Origin: Frigoribacterium faeni
GTDB lineage: Bacteria > Actinomycetota > Actinomycetes > Actinomycetales > Microbacteriaceae
DNA: 64,000 nucleotides
Direction of reading: 5' to 3'
Assembly (NCBI RefSeq): GCF_011761235.1
Contig: NZ_JAAOYW010000002.1
Location: 1,116,001 to 1,180,000, forward strand
Part shown: positions 42,787 to 57,700 of the stretch, one piece after another
Position numbering within the stretch: the first letter of the stretch is position 1
Layout: each line of letters starts with the position of its first letter
Position numbers and translations under genes: made by a program
Notes under the pieces: model-generated
Seen by the model: the letters and a program-made list of their open reading frames with translations, nothing else
Database searches by the model: none
Told to the model about the DNA's origin: nothing

Positions 42787-45700
42787 GTGCCCGCACTCTC
42801 CGACGCCCCGACGCGTCGCGCCCGCTCCGCCCGCCGACGACCCCGCCACCGCGCGGGCGGGAGCGCCTGGCCGCTGCCCCTGCGCGCCGTCGCCGTGCTG
42901 CTCGCCGTCGTCGTGCCCGTCACGGGCCTGTCGCTCGTCGACCCGGCCGAGCGCGCCGAGGCCGCCGTCGTGCAGTGGGGTACAGCCGGGGGCACCGCCC
43001 CCTCGTGGCAGGACACCGTGAACGGCGACTTCCTCCAGGTCGGCAACGGCGTGCTCGCCTGCGGCGCCGCCGTCGTCGCGAACGCCGGCACCTGCGCGAA
43101 CCTGCACGCCGGCACGACCACGGTCACGAACAACGTCAACGACTACTTCTCGATGCAGGCCTCGAACACGGTCTCGGGCTTCACCACGAACTCGAGCTCG
43201 GCGACCGTCACCATCCCCTCGGGCGCCACCGTGGCGAAGGCGTTCCTCAGCTGGAGCGCCAACACCGGCGTCTTCGCGGGCCGCACCGGCACCGACGCGT
43301 TCCGCTGCGGCGGCCTGGCGCAGAACCAGGTCGTCAGCGGGCAGACCCCCTACGCCACCCGCCCCGACAGCTCGGCGGGGTACCGCACGCAGGCGGCGAA
43401 GCTCAAGGTCGGCTCGGCCGCCGTTCGCAGCGTCCCGGCCTCGGGCGTGCTCGAGGACACGGCCACGACGGCGCCCGGCACGGCGCTGTACTACAGCGCG
43501 GGGGCCGACGTCACGGCCGCCTTCGCGGGCGCGGCCACGGGCAGCGCCCTCACCGTCTCGGCCGGCGACATCTGGGCTCCCGTCGGCGCCGGCTGCTACG
43601 CCGGCTGGTCGCTCACCGTGGTCTACGACTACGGCACCTACGTCGCGGGCAACACCGCGTCCGAGCCGCACAGCGTCATCTACTACGAGGGCCACGTGCG
43701 CGAGGGCTCGGCCGACCCCGACCTCACCGTCGCGTTCTCGGGCTTCTCGTCGCTCGGCGCCGCCCGCTTCGGCTACACGCTGTTCGAGGGCGACCGCGGC
43801 ATCACCGGCGACTACATGCGCTACAACCGCCAGGCCGGGGCCTACGCGGAGATCCCCAACGCCGCCGGCGACCTGAACAACATCGGCATCAGCCGGGCCG
43901 ACGGCTCGACGCGCTACACGCAGACCGGCGCCTCGGCGACCCCCGTCTTCACGAACGCGAGCGTCGACGCCGCGACGACGACGCTGTCGGGCGTGCAGGC
44001 GGGCGACACCTCGATCAACCTGCAGATCGGCACCAGCGGCGACTCGTACCTGCTGCGCAGCGCCGTGCTCAGCGTGCCCACCGCCTCCTTGACCATCGCG
44101 AAGAGCCTCGACGGCACGATCGGCGACCAGTACCGCGTCGCCACCGAGAACACGAGGTTCCAGATCACGGTGTCGAACACCGGCTCCGTGGCCCTGACGA
44201 ACGTCGTCGTGACCGACCCGGACAACCCGGACTGCCGGCGGACGATCGGCACCCTCGCCGTCGGGGCCGTCGTCACCTTCAACTGCACCGGCCCCCCGCC
44301 CACGCAGGCCAACCAGGTCAGCTCGGCCACCGCGACCGGCACCGCCGCCGGCAACAGCGCGGTCAGCGTCACCAGCACCGGCACGACGAACGTGCACCTC
44401 AGCGCGATCGCGCTCACCAAGACGGGCGCGCTCCCCTCCGGCTCGACCGGGGCCGTGGGCGACGTCGTCACCTACACCTTCACCGCCCGCAACACCGGCG
44501 GGGGCACCCTCACGGGCGTCAGCATCACGGACACGAGCCTCCCCGGCCTCTCCGGCCTCACCTACGGCGCCTGGCCCAGCGGCACCGCCGGCACCCTCGG
44601 CGAGGGGCAGTCGGTCACCGCCACCGCCACCTTCGCCCTCACGCAGGCGGTCATCGACGCCGCCTCGATCTCGAACACGGCCCAGGTCGTCGGCACCGAC
44701 GCCGACGGCGGCCCCCAGCCCACCGCCTCCGCGACCGCCCGCACCGCCGTGCCGGCGAACCCCGCCCTCGCGCTCACCAAGACGGGCGCCCTGCCCGCCG
44801 GCAGCACCGGACGGGCCGGCGACGTCGTCGGCTTCTCGTTCGTGCTGCGCAACAGCGGCAACCAGACGATCACCGGCGCGACGATCACCGACGCCGTGGC
44901 CGGCGTCAGCGCGATCTCGTACGGCACCTGGCCGAGCGGCACCGCCGGCCGCCTCGCCCCCGGGCAGCAGGTCACCGCGACCGCCACGTACACGCTCACC
45001 CAGGCCGACGTCGACCGCGGCACCGTGCCGAACACCGCCACCGCCCGCGGCTCGTCGCCGAGCGGCGCCGCCGTCACGTCGAACACCGCCTCGACCACGG
45101 TCGCCGTCGCGGCCGCGCCCGCCCTCGCGACGACGAAGCGCGCGGCCCTGCCCGCGGGCGCCGCCGGCGTCGCGGGCGACGTCGTGACCTACACGGTCAC
45201 GCTGTCGAACACCGGCAACCAGACCCTCACCGGCGTCGCCGCCTCCGACCCGCTGGCCGGCCTCTCGGCCTTCCGCTACGGCACCTGGCCGAGCGGCACC
45301 GCCGGCACCCTGCGCCCCGGCGACCAGGTGACCGTGACGGCCACCTACACGGTCACGCAGAGCGACGTCGACGCCGGCTCCGTCGTGAACCGCGCCAGCG
45401 GCACCGGCACGCCCCCGAGCGGCGCGTCCGTGTCGTCGGCCGGCACCGCCACGCTGCCGCTGTCGACCGGCTCGTCCCTCTCGCTGACGAAGACCGGCGC
45501 GCTCGCCGCCGGCGCGACCGGCCGGGCCGGCGACGTCGTCACCTGGACCTTCACCGCCGCCAACACCGGCGCCGTGACGCTTCGCGGCGTCACGATCACC
45601 GACGACGTCGCCGGCGTCGGCCCGATCACGTACGGCACCTGGCCGAACGGCACCACCGGCACCCTCGCCCCCGGCCAGCGCGTCACCGCGACGGCGCCGT

Positions 45701-48700
45701 ACACGCTGACCCAGGCCGACGTCGACGCGGCCCGCGTGCAGAACACCGCCTCGGTGCAGGGCACCCCGCCGTCCGGCCCCGCCGTGCGGCAGACGGCGAC
45801 CGGCACGGTCGACGTGGCCGCCGCGAGCAACGTCTCGCTGACGAAGTCGGGCGCGCTCGCCCAGGGCGCCACCGGCCGGGTCGGCGACGTCGTCACCTGG
45901 TCGTTCACCGTGCGGAACACCGGCGCCTCGACGCTCGACGCCGTGACGATCACTGACCCGCTGGTCGCCGACCGCGTCACCTTCGGCACCTGGCCGTCGG
46001 GCACCTCCGGACGCCTCGCGCCCGGCCAGCAGGTCACCGCGACCGCCAGCTACGCGCTCACCCAGGCCGACGTCGACGCCGGCTCGGTCGTCAACACGGC
46101 GACGGCGACCGGCACCCCGGCGAACGGCCAGCGCGCCAGCTCGAACGCCGCGGCGACCGTGCCCGTGGCCTCGTCGCCCGCGCTCTCCGTCGCGAAGTCG
46201 GGCGTGCTCGCCTCCGGCGCCCAGGGCCGGGCCGGCGACCGCGTCGACTACTCGTTCACCGTGCGCAACTCGGGCAACGTCAGCCTCACCGGCGTCGCCC
46301 TGACCGACCCGCTGCCCGGGCTCTCGGCCGTCGCCTACGGCACCTGGCCGAGCGGCACCTCCGGCACGCTCGCACCGGGCCAGCAGGTCACGGCGACCGC
46401 GCGCTACGCGCTGACCCAGGCCGACGTCGACCGGGGCAGCGTGGCGAACACGGCCACCGCCTCCGGCACCCCGCCCACAGGAGGCGCGGTGCGCGCCAGC
46501 GGGTCCGCCCTCGTCACCGTCGCCCCGGCTCCCGCGGTCGCGCTGACCAAGTCGGTCGCGGGCACCGCGGCCCGCGCGGGCGACGTGCTCACCTACACGT
46601 TCACCGCGACGAACACGGGCAACCAGACCCTCACCTCGGTGTCGGTCGCCGACCCGCTGCCCGGCCTCTCGGCCCCGGCGTACGGCACGTGGCCGAGCGG
46701 CACCGCGGGCACCCTCGCCCCGGGCCAGCGCGTCACGGCCACCGCGACCTACGCGGTGACGCAGGCGGACGTCGACGCGGGCAGTGTCGTGAACACGGCC
46801 ACCGCCTCCGGCCGGACCCCGGCGCTCGGCACCGTCCAGGGTCAGGGCTCCGCCACGGCCCCGATCAGCGCGCCCGGCTCGCTCGGCGTGACGAAGACCG
46901 GCACGCTCGCGGCAGGCGCGACGGGCGCCGCCGGCGACGTCGTCACCTACTCGTTCCGCGTCGTCAACACCGGCGCCGTGACGCTGCGCGGCGTCGCCGT
47001 GTCCGACCCGCTGGCCGGTCTCTCGGCCGTCTCGTACGGCAGCTGGGCCAGCGGCACCGCCGGCACCCTCGCGCCCGGCCAGGCGGTCACCGCCACGGCC
47101 ACCTACCGCCTGACGCAGGCGGACGCCGACCGGGGCAGCGTCGTGAACACGGCCACCGCCTCCGGCCGGACGCCCCAGAACGCGCTCGTGACGCAGGGCG
47201 CGACGGCCACCACCGCCGTGCCGCAGACCGCCGGGCTCGCCGTCGCGAAGAGCGGCGCCCTGCGCGCCGGCTCGACCGGCGCCGCCGGCGACGTCGCCGA
47301 CTTCACCATCCGCGTGACGAACACCGGCACGGTCACGGTCGGCTCCGTGACCCTCAGCGACTCGCTCGCGGGCCTCAGCGACCCCGTGCTGACCTGGCCG
47401 GGCACCCCCGGCCAGCTCGCACCGGGCCAGACCCTCGTCGCCCGCGCCTCGGCCGCCCTGACGCAGGCCGACGTCGACGCCGGCTCGGTCGTCAACACGG
47501 CGACGGCCCGCGGCACCGCGCCGGGGGGCCAGGCGACCACCGCCTCCGGCGCCGCGACGGTGCCGATCACCTCGTCGCCCGCCCTCGCGCTGACCAAGCA
47601 GGTCGCGCCCGTCGCGGGCGGCTCGGCCGGCCGCGCCGGCGACGCCCTCGAGTACCGCTTCTCGGCGACCAACCGCGGCACCGTGACGCTGACCGGCGTC
47701 GCCGTCACCGACCCGCTGGCCGGCCTCGGCGCCCTCAGCTACACCTGGCCCGGAGCCGCCGGTCGCCTCGCCCCCGGCGAGACCGTCACCGCGACGGCCC
47801 GCTACGTCGTGACGCAGGCCGACGCCGACGCCGGCAGCGTCGCCAACCGGGCGACCGTCCGGGGCACGACGCCGCAGGGCGTGCAGACGTCGGCCGAGGC
47901 GACGGCCGTGCAGCCGATCGCCTCCGCCCCGGCGATCGCGCTCGACAAGACGGCCGTCGTGGCCGGCTCGGGCTCCGTCGGCAGCCGCGTCACCTACCGC
48001 TTCGACGTGACGAACACGGGCTCTCAGACCGTCTCGGGCGTCACCGTCGAGGACCGCCTGCCCGGCCTCTCGGCCATCTCGTACGGCACCTGGCCCGGCG
48101 CGGTGAGCGGCCAGCTCGCCCCCGGCCAGACCGTGCGCGCCACGGCGACCTACGTGCTGACCCAGGCCGACGTCGACGCGGGCAGCGTCGCGAACAGGGC
48201 CACCGCCTCCTCGACCGGCCCGTCCGGCACGGCCGCGACGGCCTCCGACGCCGAGACGGTGCGCACGGCCGTGGGCACCCAGGCCATCGGCCTGACCAAG
48301 ACCGAGACGCTGCGCGGCACGGCCGCCGGCGACGTGGGCGACACCGTCGACCTCGGGTACGTCATCACCAACACGGGCACGACCACCCTCACGGGCGTCT
48401 CGGTCAGCGACCAGCAGCCCCGCGCCACGGCCGTCGTCTACGGCGCCTGGCCGGGCGGCACCGCCGGCACCCTGGCCCCCGGCCAGTCGGTGACGGCGAG
48501 CTCGAGCTTCACCCTGGTGCAGGCCGACGTCGACGCCGGCCAGGTCGGCTCGCGGGCCACGGCCGTGGGCACGTCGCCGCGCGGCGCCGTCGTGCGGGCC
48601 GACGCCGACGGACAGGTCACGACCCGGCAGGCGCCGGGCGTCCAGCTGACGAAGACCGGGGCGGTGGCCGCAGGAGGCGCCGGTGCGGTCGGCGACACGG

Positions 48701-51700
48701 TCGAGTGGCGCTTCGTGCTCGAGAACACCGGCACGGTGACGCTGTCCGGCGCGGCGATCACCGACGCCCTGCCCGGCATCACGACGCCCGTCGTCACCTG
48801 GCCCGGCGAGCCCGGGGCCCTCGCCCCCGGGGCCCGGGCCACCGCCACGGCGCAGTCCGTGCTGACCCAGGCCGACGTCGACGCGGGCAGCGTCGTCAAC
48901 ACGGCGCGCGCCACGGCGACCGCGCCCGCGCCCGGCAGCCAGACCGTCACGGCCACCGCGGCCGCGACCGTGGCCACGGCCACGAGCGCCCCCCGCCTCG
49001 AGCTGACCAAGACCGAGACCGTCACGCCGCCGGCCTCGGGCCCCACGACGGCCAACGACGGCGCGGTCTTCACCTACGTCGTCACCAACACCGGCAACGT
49101 GACCGTCTCGGGCATCTCGATCCTCGACGAGCAGGCCCGCCTCTCGGCGGTGACCTGGGGCTCGGGCACCTCGACGACCGTGACGCTGCGCCCGGGCGAG
49201 AGCGCCACGGCGACGGGCGCCTACCGCCTGACCCAGGCCGACGTCGACGCGGGCCGCATCGGCTCGGCGGCGACGGCCTCCGGCACGGCGTCCGACGGCC
49301 GGCCCGTCCAGGCGACCGCCGCGGCGGAGGCGCCCGTCACCCGGGCGCCCGCGCTCGCGCTGGCCAAGACGGCCGCGTTCGACGCCTCGACGACCAACGG
49401 CCAGCAGACCGACGTCGGCGAGACGGTCGTGTACTCGTTCCTCGTGACCAACCGGGGCAACACGACGCTCACCGGCGTGGGCGTGGCCGACGACATGGCC
49501 GGCGTGACCGTGCAGCTCGGGCCGTGGCCCGCCGCCGCCGGCACCCTGCTGCCGGGGGAGTCCGTCAAGGGCACCGGCCGTCACGTGGTGACCCAGGCCG
49601 ACGTCGACGCGAACGACGGCCTCCTCGTCAACCGGGCCACCGCCTCCGCGTCCGCCCCCGACGGCACGACCCCGACCGCCGCCGCGAGCGCGTCGATCCA
49701 GCTCGACGCCGACGCGCAGATCGGCCTGGTCAAGACCGAGGTGTTCGCCGACCCCGGCGCCGCCGTGCACCGTGCCGGCGACCGCGTGTCGCTCACCTTC
49801 GCCGTGACGAACACCGGCGCCTCGACGCTCACCGACGTCGTCGTGACCGACGACCAGGCCCGCCTCGGCACGATCGGCCTCGCCGACGGGGGCACCTGGA
49901 CGAGCGAGAGCCGCATCGCCCCCGGCGAGACCGTGACCTTCGCCGCGTCGTACGTGCTGACCCAGGCCGACGTCGACGCCGGCCGCGTCCGGAGCACCGC
50001 CTCCGTGACGGCACGCTCGGTCGACGCCGCGGGCGACCGCGTCGAGGCGAGCGACGTGCGCAGCCTGCTCGTCGCCGCCGCGCCCGGCTACTCGTTCGAG
50101 AAGACCGGCGCCTTCGCCGGCGGCGCGGCCGGTCGCCTCGGCGACCGCGTCGACTACGCCTTCGACATCGTCAACACCGGCAACGTGACCCTCTACCTGA
50201 TCGAGGTCAGCGACCCGCTGCCCGGCATCGGCGCCATCACGTACACGGGCCTCGGCGAGGGCCGTTCGCTCGCGCCCGGCAGCGCGGCCCGGGGCACCAC
50301 CTCGTACCAGGTGACCCAGGCCGACGTCGACCGCGGCCTCGTCGAGAACACGGCGACGGCCATCGCGAACCCGCCCGCCGGCGACGCGATCACGTCGACC
50401 CGCTCGTTCACGCTCGCGACGGCCGCCCAGGCGCCGTCGATCACGCTCGACAAGCAGGAACTGCTCGAAGGAGGCGCCCGCGGCGTCGCCGGGGACGAGG
50501 TCCGGTTCTCGTACACGGTCACCAACACCGGCGACACGACGCTCCGCGACGTGGCGCTCGCCGACGGCCAGCCGGGTCTCTCGGCGATCGCGTTCGGCCC
50601 GTGGCCGGGCGCCGAGCGCACCCTCGCGCCCGGGCAATCCGTCACCGCGACCGCGACCTACCGCCTGACGCAGGCCGACGTCGACGACGGGGGCATCGCC
50701 TCCTCGGCCACCGTCTCGGGCACGGCGCCCGGTGCCCAGGGCGCCACCGTCTCGGACGACGCCGACGGCTCGGTCGCGAGCGTCCGCGAGAACGCGCTCG
50801 TGCTCGACAAGCGCGCCACCGCGACCGACGGCTCGGCCGTCGAGTCGGCGCAGCTCGGCGACACGCTGCGCTACGTCATCACGGCCCGCAACACCGGCAC
50901 GACGACCCTGACGGGCGTCGCGATCGTCGAGGCCCTGGCCGACGCGACCCCGCTGCAGTACGGCACCTGGCCGACGGCCGAGGGCACGCTGCTGCCCGGC
51001 GAGGCCGTCACGGCGACCACCGACCGCGTCGTCACGCAGGCCGACGTCGACTCGGGCTCGGCCGTCAACACGGCCACCGTGTCGGGCACGCCGCCCGCGG
51101 ACTCGGGCGACGCCCCGACCGCCCGTGCCTCGGCGAGCGTGGTCACCACCTCGGCCGCGCCCTCGATCCGCATCGAGAAGACGCAGGCGCTCGCGCCCGA
51201 CGCCGCCGGCGTGGCCGGCGACACCGTGCGGTACTCGTACGTCGTCACGAACACCGGCGGCGTCACGCTGACCGGCGTCACCGTGCGCGACGGCCAGGCG
51301 CGCATCACCGACGCCGTGTTCGGCCCCTGGCCGGGCGGCGCCGCGGGCACCCTCGCCCCCGGCCAGTCGGTCACCGCGACCGCGACCCACGTGCTCAGCC
51401 AGGCCGAGGTCGACGCGGGCGGCGTGTCGAGCACCGCCACCACGCGCGGCACCCCGCCGAGCGGCGCCCGCGTCGCGGGCACCGCCGACGCGCGCACCGA
51501 GGTCGCCGAGCGGCCCGACGTCGCTGTCACGAAGACCGGCGCGCTCGCCGACGGCGCGCGCGGCGTGGTCGGCGACCGCATCGACTACGAGTTCGTCGTC
51601 GTCAACCGCGGCAACGTGACCCTGAACCTGCTGACGGTGCGCGACGCCCTCGCCGGCGTCGGCGACGTCCGCTTCGGCGAGTGGCCCGGCCCGGTGGGCC

Positions 51701-54700
51701 AGGTCGGCCCGGGCGAGCAGGTCCGCGCCACCGCGTCGTACACGGTCACCCAGGGCGACGTCGACGCCGGCTCGGTCGTGAACCAGGCCCTCGCGACGGC
51801 GACCCCGCCGTCGGGCGAGCCGGTCACCGGCACGGGCGTGGCCACGGTCGCGCTCGCCCCGACGACGCCCGCGATCGCGGTCGCGAAGACGCAGTCCCTG
51901 CCCGCCGGCTCGGCCGGCGTCGCCGGCGACGTCGTCACCTACTCGTTCACCGTGACGAACACGGGCACGGCGACGCTGACCGGCGTCTCGCTGTCCGACG
52001 CCCAGCCGGGCCTGTCCGACCTCGTCGTCGGCCGCTGGCCGTCGACGGACGGCGTGCTCGCGCCCGGCCAGTCGGTCTCGGCGACCGCCCGCTACGTGCT
52101 GACCCAGGCCGACGTCGACGCCGGCGTGCTGTCGTCGCCCGTCACCGCGTCGGGCACCCCGCCGCAGGGCGACCCCGTCGCCGGGCGGGCCTCCGCGTCG
52201 ACGCCGCTCACCGCGGCCGCGGCCGTGTCGCTCGACAAGTCCGTCGCGTACGCCGACGGCGGCTCCGGCGCCGTGGGCGACGCCGCCGTCTACTCGTTCA
52301 CCGTCGTCAACACCGGCGCCGTGACGCTCTCGGGCGTCGACGTGGCCGACGCCCTGCCGGGCCTCGGCACGATCGCCTGGCAGTGGCCGGGCGCCGCGGG
52401 CGTGCTCGCGCCGGGCGAGACGGCCGCGGGCACCGCCTCCTACGCCGTCACGCAGCAGGACGTCGACGCCGGCTCCGTCGCGAACCGCGCCACCGCCTCG
52501 GCCCAGCCGGCCCGCGGCGAGACCGTCCGGGCCTCGGACGCCGCGACGCTCGCGACGACCTCGGGCCGCCCCGCCCTCGCGCTGACGAAGACCGAGGCGC
52601 TCGCGCCCGGCGCGCGCGGCGTCGCCGGCGACACGGTCCAGCTCAGCTGGGTCGTCACCAACCCCGGCAACCAGACCGTCTCGGGCATCCAGCTCGCCGA
52701 CGACCAGGTCGGGGCCACCGCTCCCGTCTTCGGCGCCTGGCCCGGCGGCACCGCCGGCCGCCTCGCGCCCGGCCAGAGCGTCACCGCGACGACGACGTAC
52801 ACGCTCACCCAGGCCGACGTCGACGCCGGGGGCGTGACCAGCGCCTCCCACGTGACCGGCACCGGCCCCGGCGGCACGCCCGTGCGCGCCGACGCGACGG
52901 CCGGCGTCACGGTCGACCAGGTCTCGACCATGTCGTTCACCAAGGCAGGGCGCCTCGCCGCCGGCACCACCGGCCAGGTGGGCCAGGGCGTCGACTACAC
53001 GTTCCAGGTGCGCAACACCGGCACGGTCACGCTGAGCCTGCTCGACATCGTCGACGACATGCCGGGCCTCAGCGACGTCACCTTCGACCGCTGGCCGGGC
53101 GCCGTCGGCGTGCTCGCCCCGGGCGAGCGCGTCATGGGCCGCGCCTCGTACACGATCCGCCAGAGCGACGTCGACGCCGGCGGCGCGATCACGAACACGG
53201 CCACGGCCCTCGCGACCGCGCCCGACGGCACCGTCGTGCGCCGGCCCGCGTCGGCCACCGTGCAGGCGGCGCCCCAGGGGCCGGTCGTCGGCCTCGCCAA
53301 GGAGGCGCAGCTCGCCGAGGGCGCGACCGGTCGCGCCGGCGACCGGGTCGAGTACTCGTTCGTCGTCACCAACCAGGGCAACACGACGCTGACCGGCGTC
53401 GTGCTGGCCGACGCCCAGCCGGGCCTCGGCCCGATCACGGCCGGCCCCTGGCCCGGCGGCACGGCCGGCACGCTCGCGCCGGGCGAGTCCGTCCGGGCGA
53501 CGGCCGTCTACGTGCTGACGCAGGCCGACGTCGACCGCGGCTCGGTGTCGTCCGTCGCGACGACCTCCGGCCGCTCGTCGGCGCCCGCGCAGACGGTGAC
53601 CGCCAGCGACGAGAAGACCGTCGTGGTGCCGCCCCAGCCCGCGCTGGAGTTCGCCAAGACCGTCGCGCCCGCCACGGGCACGGCGCCCGGCGACGCGCTG
53701 ACGTACACCTTCACCGCCTCGAACACCGGCACGGTCACCCTCGACGGCGTCGTGTTCGACGACCGCCTCGTCGGCCTCTCGCCGGTCGTCGTCGCGTCGT
53801 GGCCGAGCGGCACCGCCGGGCGCCTCGCCCCCGGCCAGACCGTCACGGGCACGGCGACCTACCGGGTCACCCAGGCCGACGCCGACGCCGGCTCGGTCGT
53901 CAACGCGGCCAGCGTCGTCGCGAGCCCGCCCACCGGCTCGCCGCTCACGGCCACGAGCTCGGCGACGGCCGCCACCGCGCCCACCGCCGCCGCGATCGGG
54001 ATCTCGAAGACCGCCGCCCTCGCGACGGGAGCCGCCGGCGTGGCCGGCGACACGGTCGAGTTCTCGTACGTCGTCACGAACACCGGCACGGCCACCCTCA
54101 CGGGCGTGACCCTGACGGACGCCCTGACCGGCGCCTCCCCGGTGGTCTTCGGCCCCTGGCCCAGCCCGACGAACCGGCTGCTGCCGGGCGAGAGCGTCAC
54201 CGCGACGGCGCGCTACGTGCTGACGCAGGCCGACGTCGACGCGGGCGGCGTGAGCTCGTCGGCGCGCACGACGGGCACGACGCCCTCGGGCTCGGTCGTC
54301 GTCGCCGACGCGACCGCCGGCGTCGAGGTCTCGCGCACGGCCTCGGCCGCGCTCGTCAAGACCGCGGCCTGGACCGCAGGAGGCGCGGGCCGGGTCGGCG
54401 ACGTCGCCCGCTTCACGATCTCGGTCGCGAACACCGGCACGACCACGCTCACGGACGTCGTGGTCACCGACCCGATGGCTGCGTCGGACGCGAACCCGGA
54501 CGGCGTCGTGACGCCCGCGAGCTGGCCCGGCACGCCGGGGACGCTCGCCCCCGGCCAGCGCGTCGTCGCGACCGTCGACCGGGTCGTCGCCCAGGCGGAC
54601 GTCGACGCCGGCGCCCTCGTCAACGTCGCGACGCTGACCGCCGCCGGCCCGGCCGGCGGGGGCGACCCGATCGTCGTGCGCGACGGTGCGTCGCTCGCCA

Positions 54701-57700
54701 CGGCCGCGACCTCGCCCGCCGTCTCGATCGTCAAGACCGCGGCCCTCGAGCCCGGCGCCGCCGGCGTGGCCGGCGACGTCGTCCGCTTCGAGTACCTCGT
54801 CACGAACACGGGCGACGCGACCCTCTCGTCGGTCGTCGTGACCGACGACCAGGCCCGCTCCTCCGTCGTCTCGTACGGCGCGTGGCCCGGCGCGACCGGG
54901 GTGCTCGCCCCCGGGCAGACGGTCTCGGCCACGGCCAGCTACGTGCTGACGCAGGCCGACGTCGACCGCGGCGTCGTCGCCTCGCGCGGCAGCGTCGTCG
55001 GCACGCCGCCGAGCGGCCCGGCAGTCCGGGCCTCGGAGGTGCAGGAGGTGCCCCTCGCCGGCGCCGCCTCGCTCGCGCTGACGAAGACGGGCGCGCTGAC
55101 CGCCGGGCCCTCGGGCACCACCGGCCGCGTCGGCGACGGCGTCTCGTTCGCCTTCACCATCACGAACACGGGCGCGGTCACCGTCTCGGGCATCGCGGTC
55201 GACGACCGCCTGAACGGCGTCTCCGCCGTCGAGCTCGGCCCCTGGCCGGGCGCGGCGGGCGTGCTCGCGCCCCGCCAGGTGGTCACCGGCACGGCGACCT
55301 ACGCGGTCGTCCAGGCCGACGTCGACCGCGGCGCCGTGGTCAACGCGGCCACCGCCTCCGGCACCGCCCCGTCGGGCGCCGCCGTGCTGGCCGACGCCCG
55401 CACCACCGTGCCGCTCACGGCCGACGGCCCGCGCCTCGGCCTCGTCAAGCAGGTCGCCCTGGCGCCCGGCGCGACGGGCCGGGCCGGCGACGAGGTCGTC
55501 TACACCTGGGTCGTCACCTCGACCGGCGACGTCACCGTGCGCGACGTGGCCGTGACCGACGCCCAGCCCGGCCTCACGACGCCGACGCTCGCCTCGTGGA
55601 CGGGCACCGGCGCCTACGCCGGCGTCCTCGCCCCCGGCGCCGCCGCCACCTACACGGCGCGGCACGTGCTCACCCAGGCCGAGGTCGACGCCGGGGTGCT
55701 CGCCACCCAGGCGCGGGCCACCGGCACCGGCGACGACGCCGCCGCGACCCCGGTCGAGGCGACGGACTCCGCGCCGCTCGTGCTGCCCGCCTCGCCGGCC
55801 CTCGCGGTCGCGAAGACGGCGCGCTGGGCGGACGGCGGCTCGGGCCGCGTCGGCGACGTGGTCGAGTACCGCGTCTCCGTGCTCAACACCGGCTCGGTGA
55901 CGCTGACCGGCGTCGCCGTCAGCGACCCGCTGCCCGGGCTCTCGGCCGTGTCGTACGAGGCCTGGCCCGGCGAGGCCGGCGTGCTGGCCCCCGGCGAGAC
56001 GGTCGTGGCCACGGCCCGGTACGCGGTGACGCAGGCCGACGTGGACGCGGGCTCCGTGGTGAACCGGGCCACCGCCTCCGGCGTGCCGCCCACCGGCGCC
56101 GAGGCCGTCGCGAGCGACTCCGCGACCGTCCCCACGGCCGCCGCCGCCCCGCGGATCGCCGTCGCCAAGACGCAGGCGCTGCCCGCGGGCACGGCCGGCG
56201 TCGCGGGCGACACCGTGCCGTTCGCCTTCACCGTCACGAACACCGGCACGGTCACGCTGACCGGCGTCCGGCTCGCCGACGGCCAGGCCGGCCTCGGCCC
56301 CGTGGTCTTCGGCCCCTGGCCGGGCCCCGTCGGCTCGCTGGCCCCCGGCCAGAGCGTGACCGCCACCGCGGGCTACGTGCTGACCCAGGCCGACGTCGAC
56401 GCCGGCGCGATCGCGTCGACCGTCACCGCGGTCGGCACCCCGGTGCGCGGCCCCGGCGGCCCCGCCGACGTGTCGGCCACGGCCGACGGCCGCACGCCGC
56501 TCGCCGCCGACGCCGCGCTCGTCCTCGTCAAGACCGGGGCCGTGCAGGGCCGGGGCGTCGCCGGCGACCTCGTCGAGTGGACCCTCACCGTCCGCAACGA
56601 GGGCAGGGTCACCCTGTCCGACGTGCGGGTCACGGACCCGCTGCCCGGCCTGAGCCCCCTGCGGTTCGGCGCCTGGCCGACCGCCGAGGGCCGGCTCGCC
56701 CCGGGCGAGGCCGTCACGGCCGTCGCCACGTCGCGGCTGACCCAGGCCGACGTCGACGCGGGCGCGGTGACCAACACGGCCACCGCCTCCTCGACCCGGC
56801 CCGGCGGCGAGCAGCTGACGGCGGCCGCCCAGGCGACCGTCCGCACCGCCCCCGCCGCCGCGGCCCTCGGGGTCACGAAGACGCAGACGCTCGCCGACGG
56901 CGCCACCGGCAAGGCCGGCGACGTGGTGCGCTTCGGCTACGTCGTGACGAACACCGGCACCGTCACCCTGCGCGACGTCGTGCTCGTCGACGGCCAGCCC
57001 GGCATCTCGCGGATCGTCTTCGGCACCTGGCCGGGCGAGCCCGGCGTGCTCGAGCCCGGGCAGAGCGTCACGGCGACCGCCGAGTACGTGCTCACCCAGG
57101 CCGACGTCGACGCGGGCCTCGTCGCCAGCGAGGTCACGGCCACCGGCACGGCCCCCGGCGGCGCCGAGGTCGACGACGTCGACGACGGCTCGGTCGTGCT
57201 GCCCGGCTCGTCGAGCGTCTCGCTGACGAAGACCGGCGTGCTCGTCGGCGAGGGAGCGGCCGGCGAGGTCGTCCGCTTCGGCTTCGAGGTCGTCAACACC
57301 GGCGACGAGACGCTGGCCGGCATCGCGCTGACCGACGAGCTGCCCGGCCTCGGCCAGGTCGTCTTCGGCGCCTGGCCCGGCGCCCCGGGCGTGCTCGCCC
57401 CGCAGCAGGGCGTCACCGCGACGGCCGACTACGTGCTCACCCAGGCCGACGTCGACGCCGGGCTGGTGCGCAACACCGCCTCGGTCGTCGGCACGACCCC
57501 GGGAGGCGCCCAGCGCGCCGACCAGGACACCGCCGTCGTCACGGTGGTGCCGCGGGCGGCCCTCGAGCTCACCAAGACCGTGGCCTACGCGCCGGGCAGC
57601 ACCGGCCGCGTCGGCGAGCGGCTCGACTACGCGTTCGTCGTCGTCAACACCGGCACGGTGACCATGACCGGCGTCGGCGTGGAGGACGAGATGCCCGGCC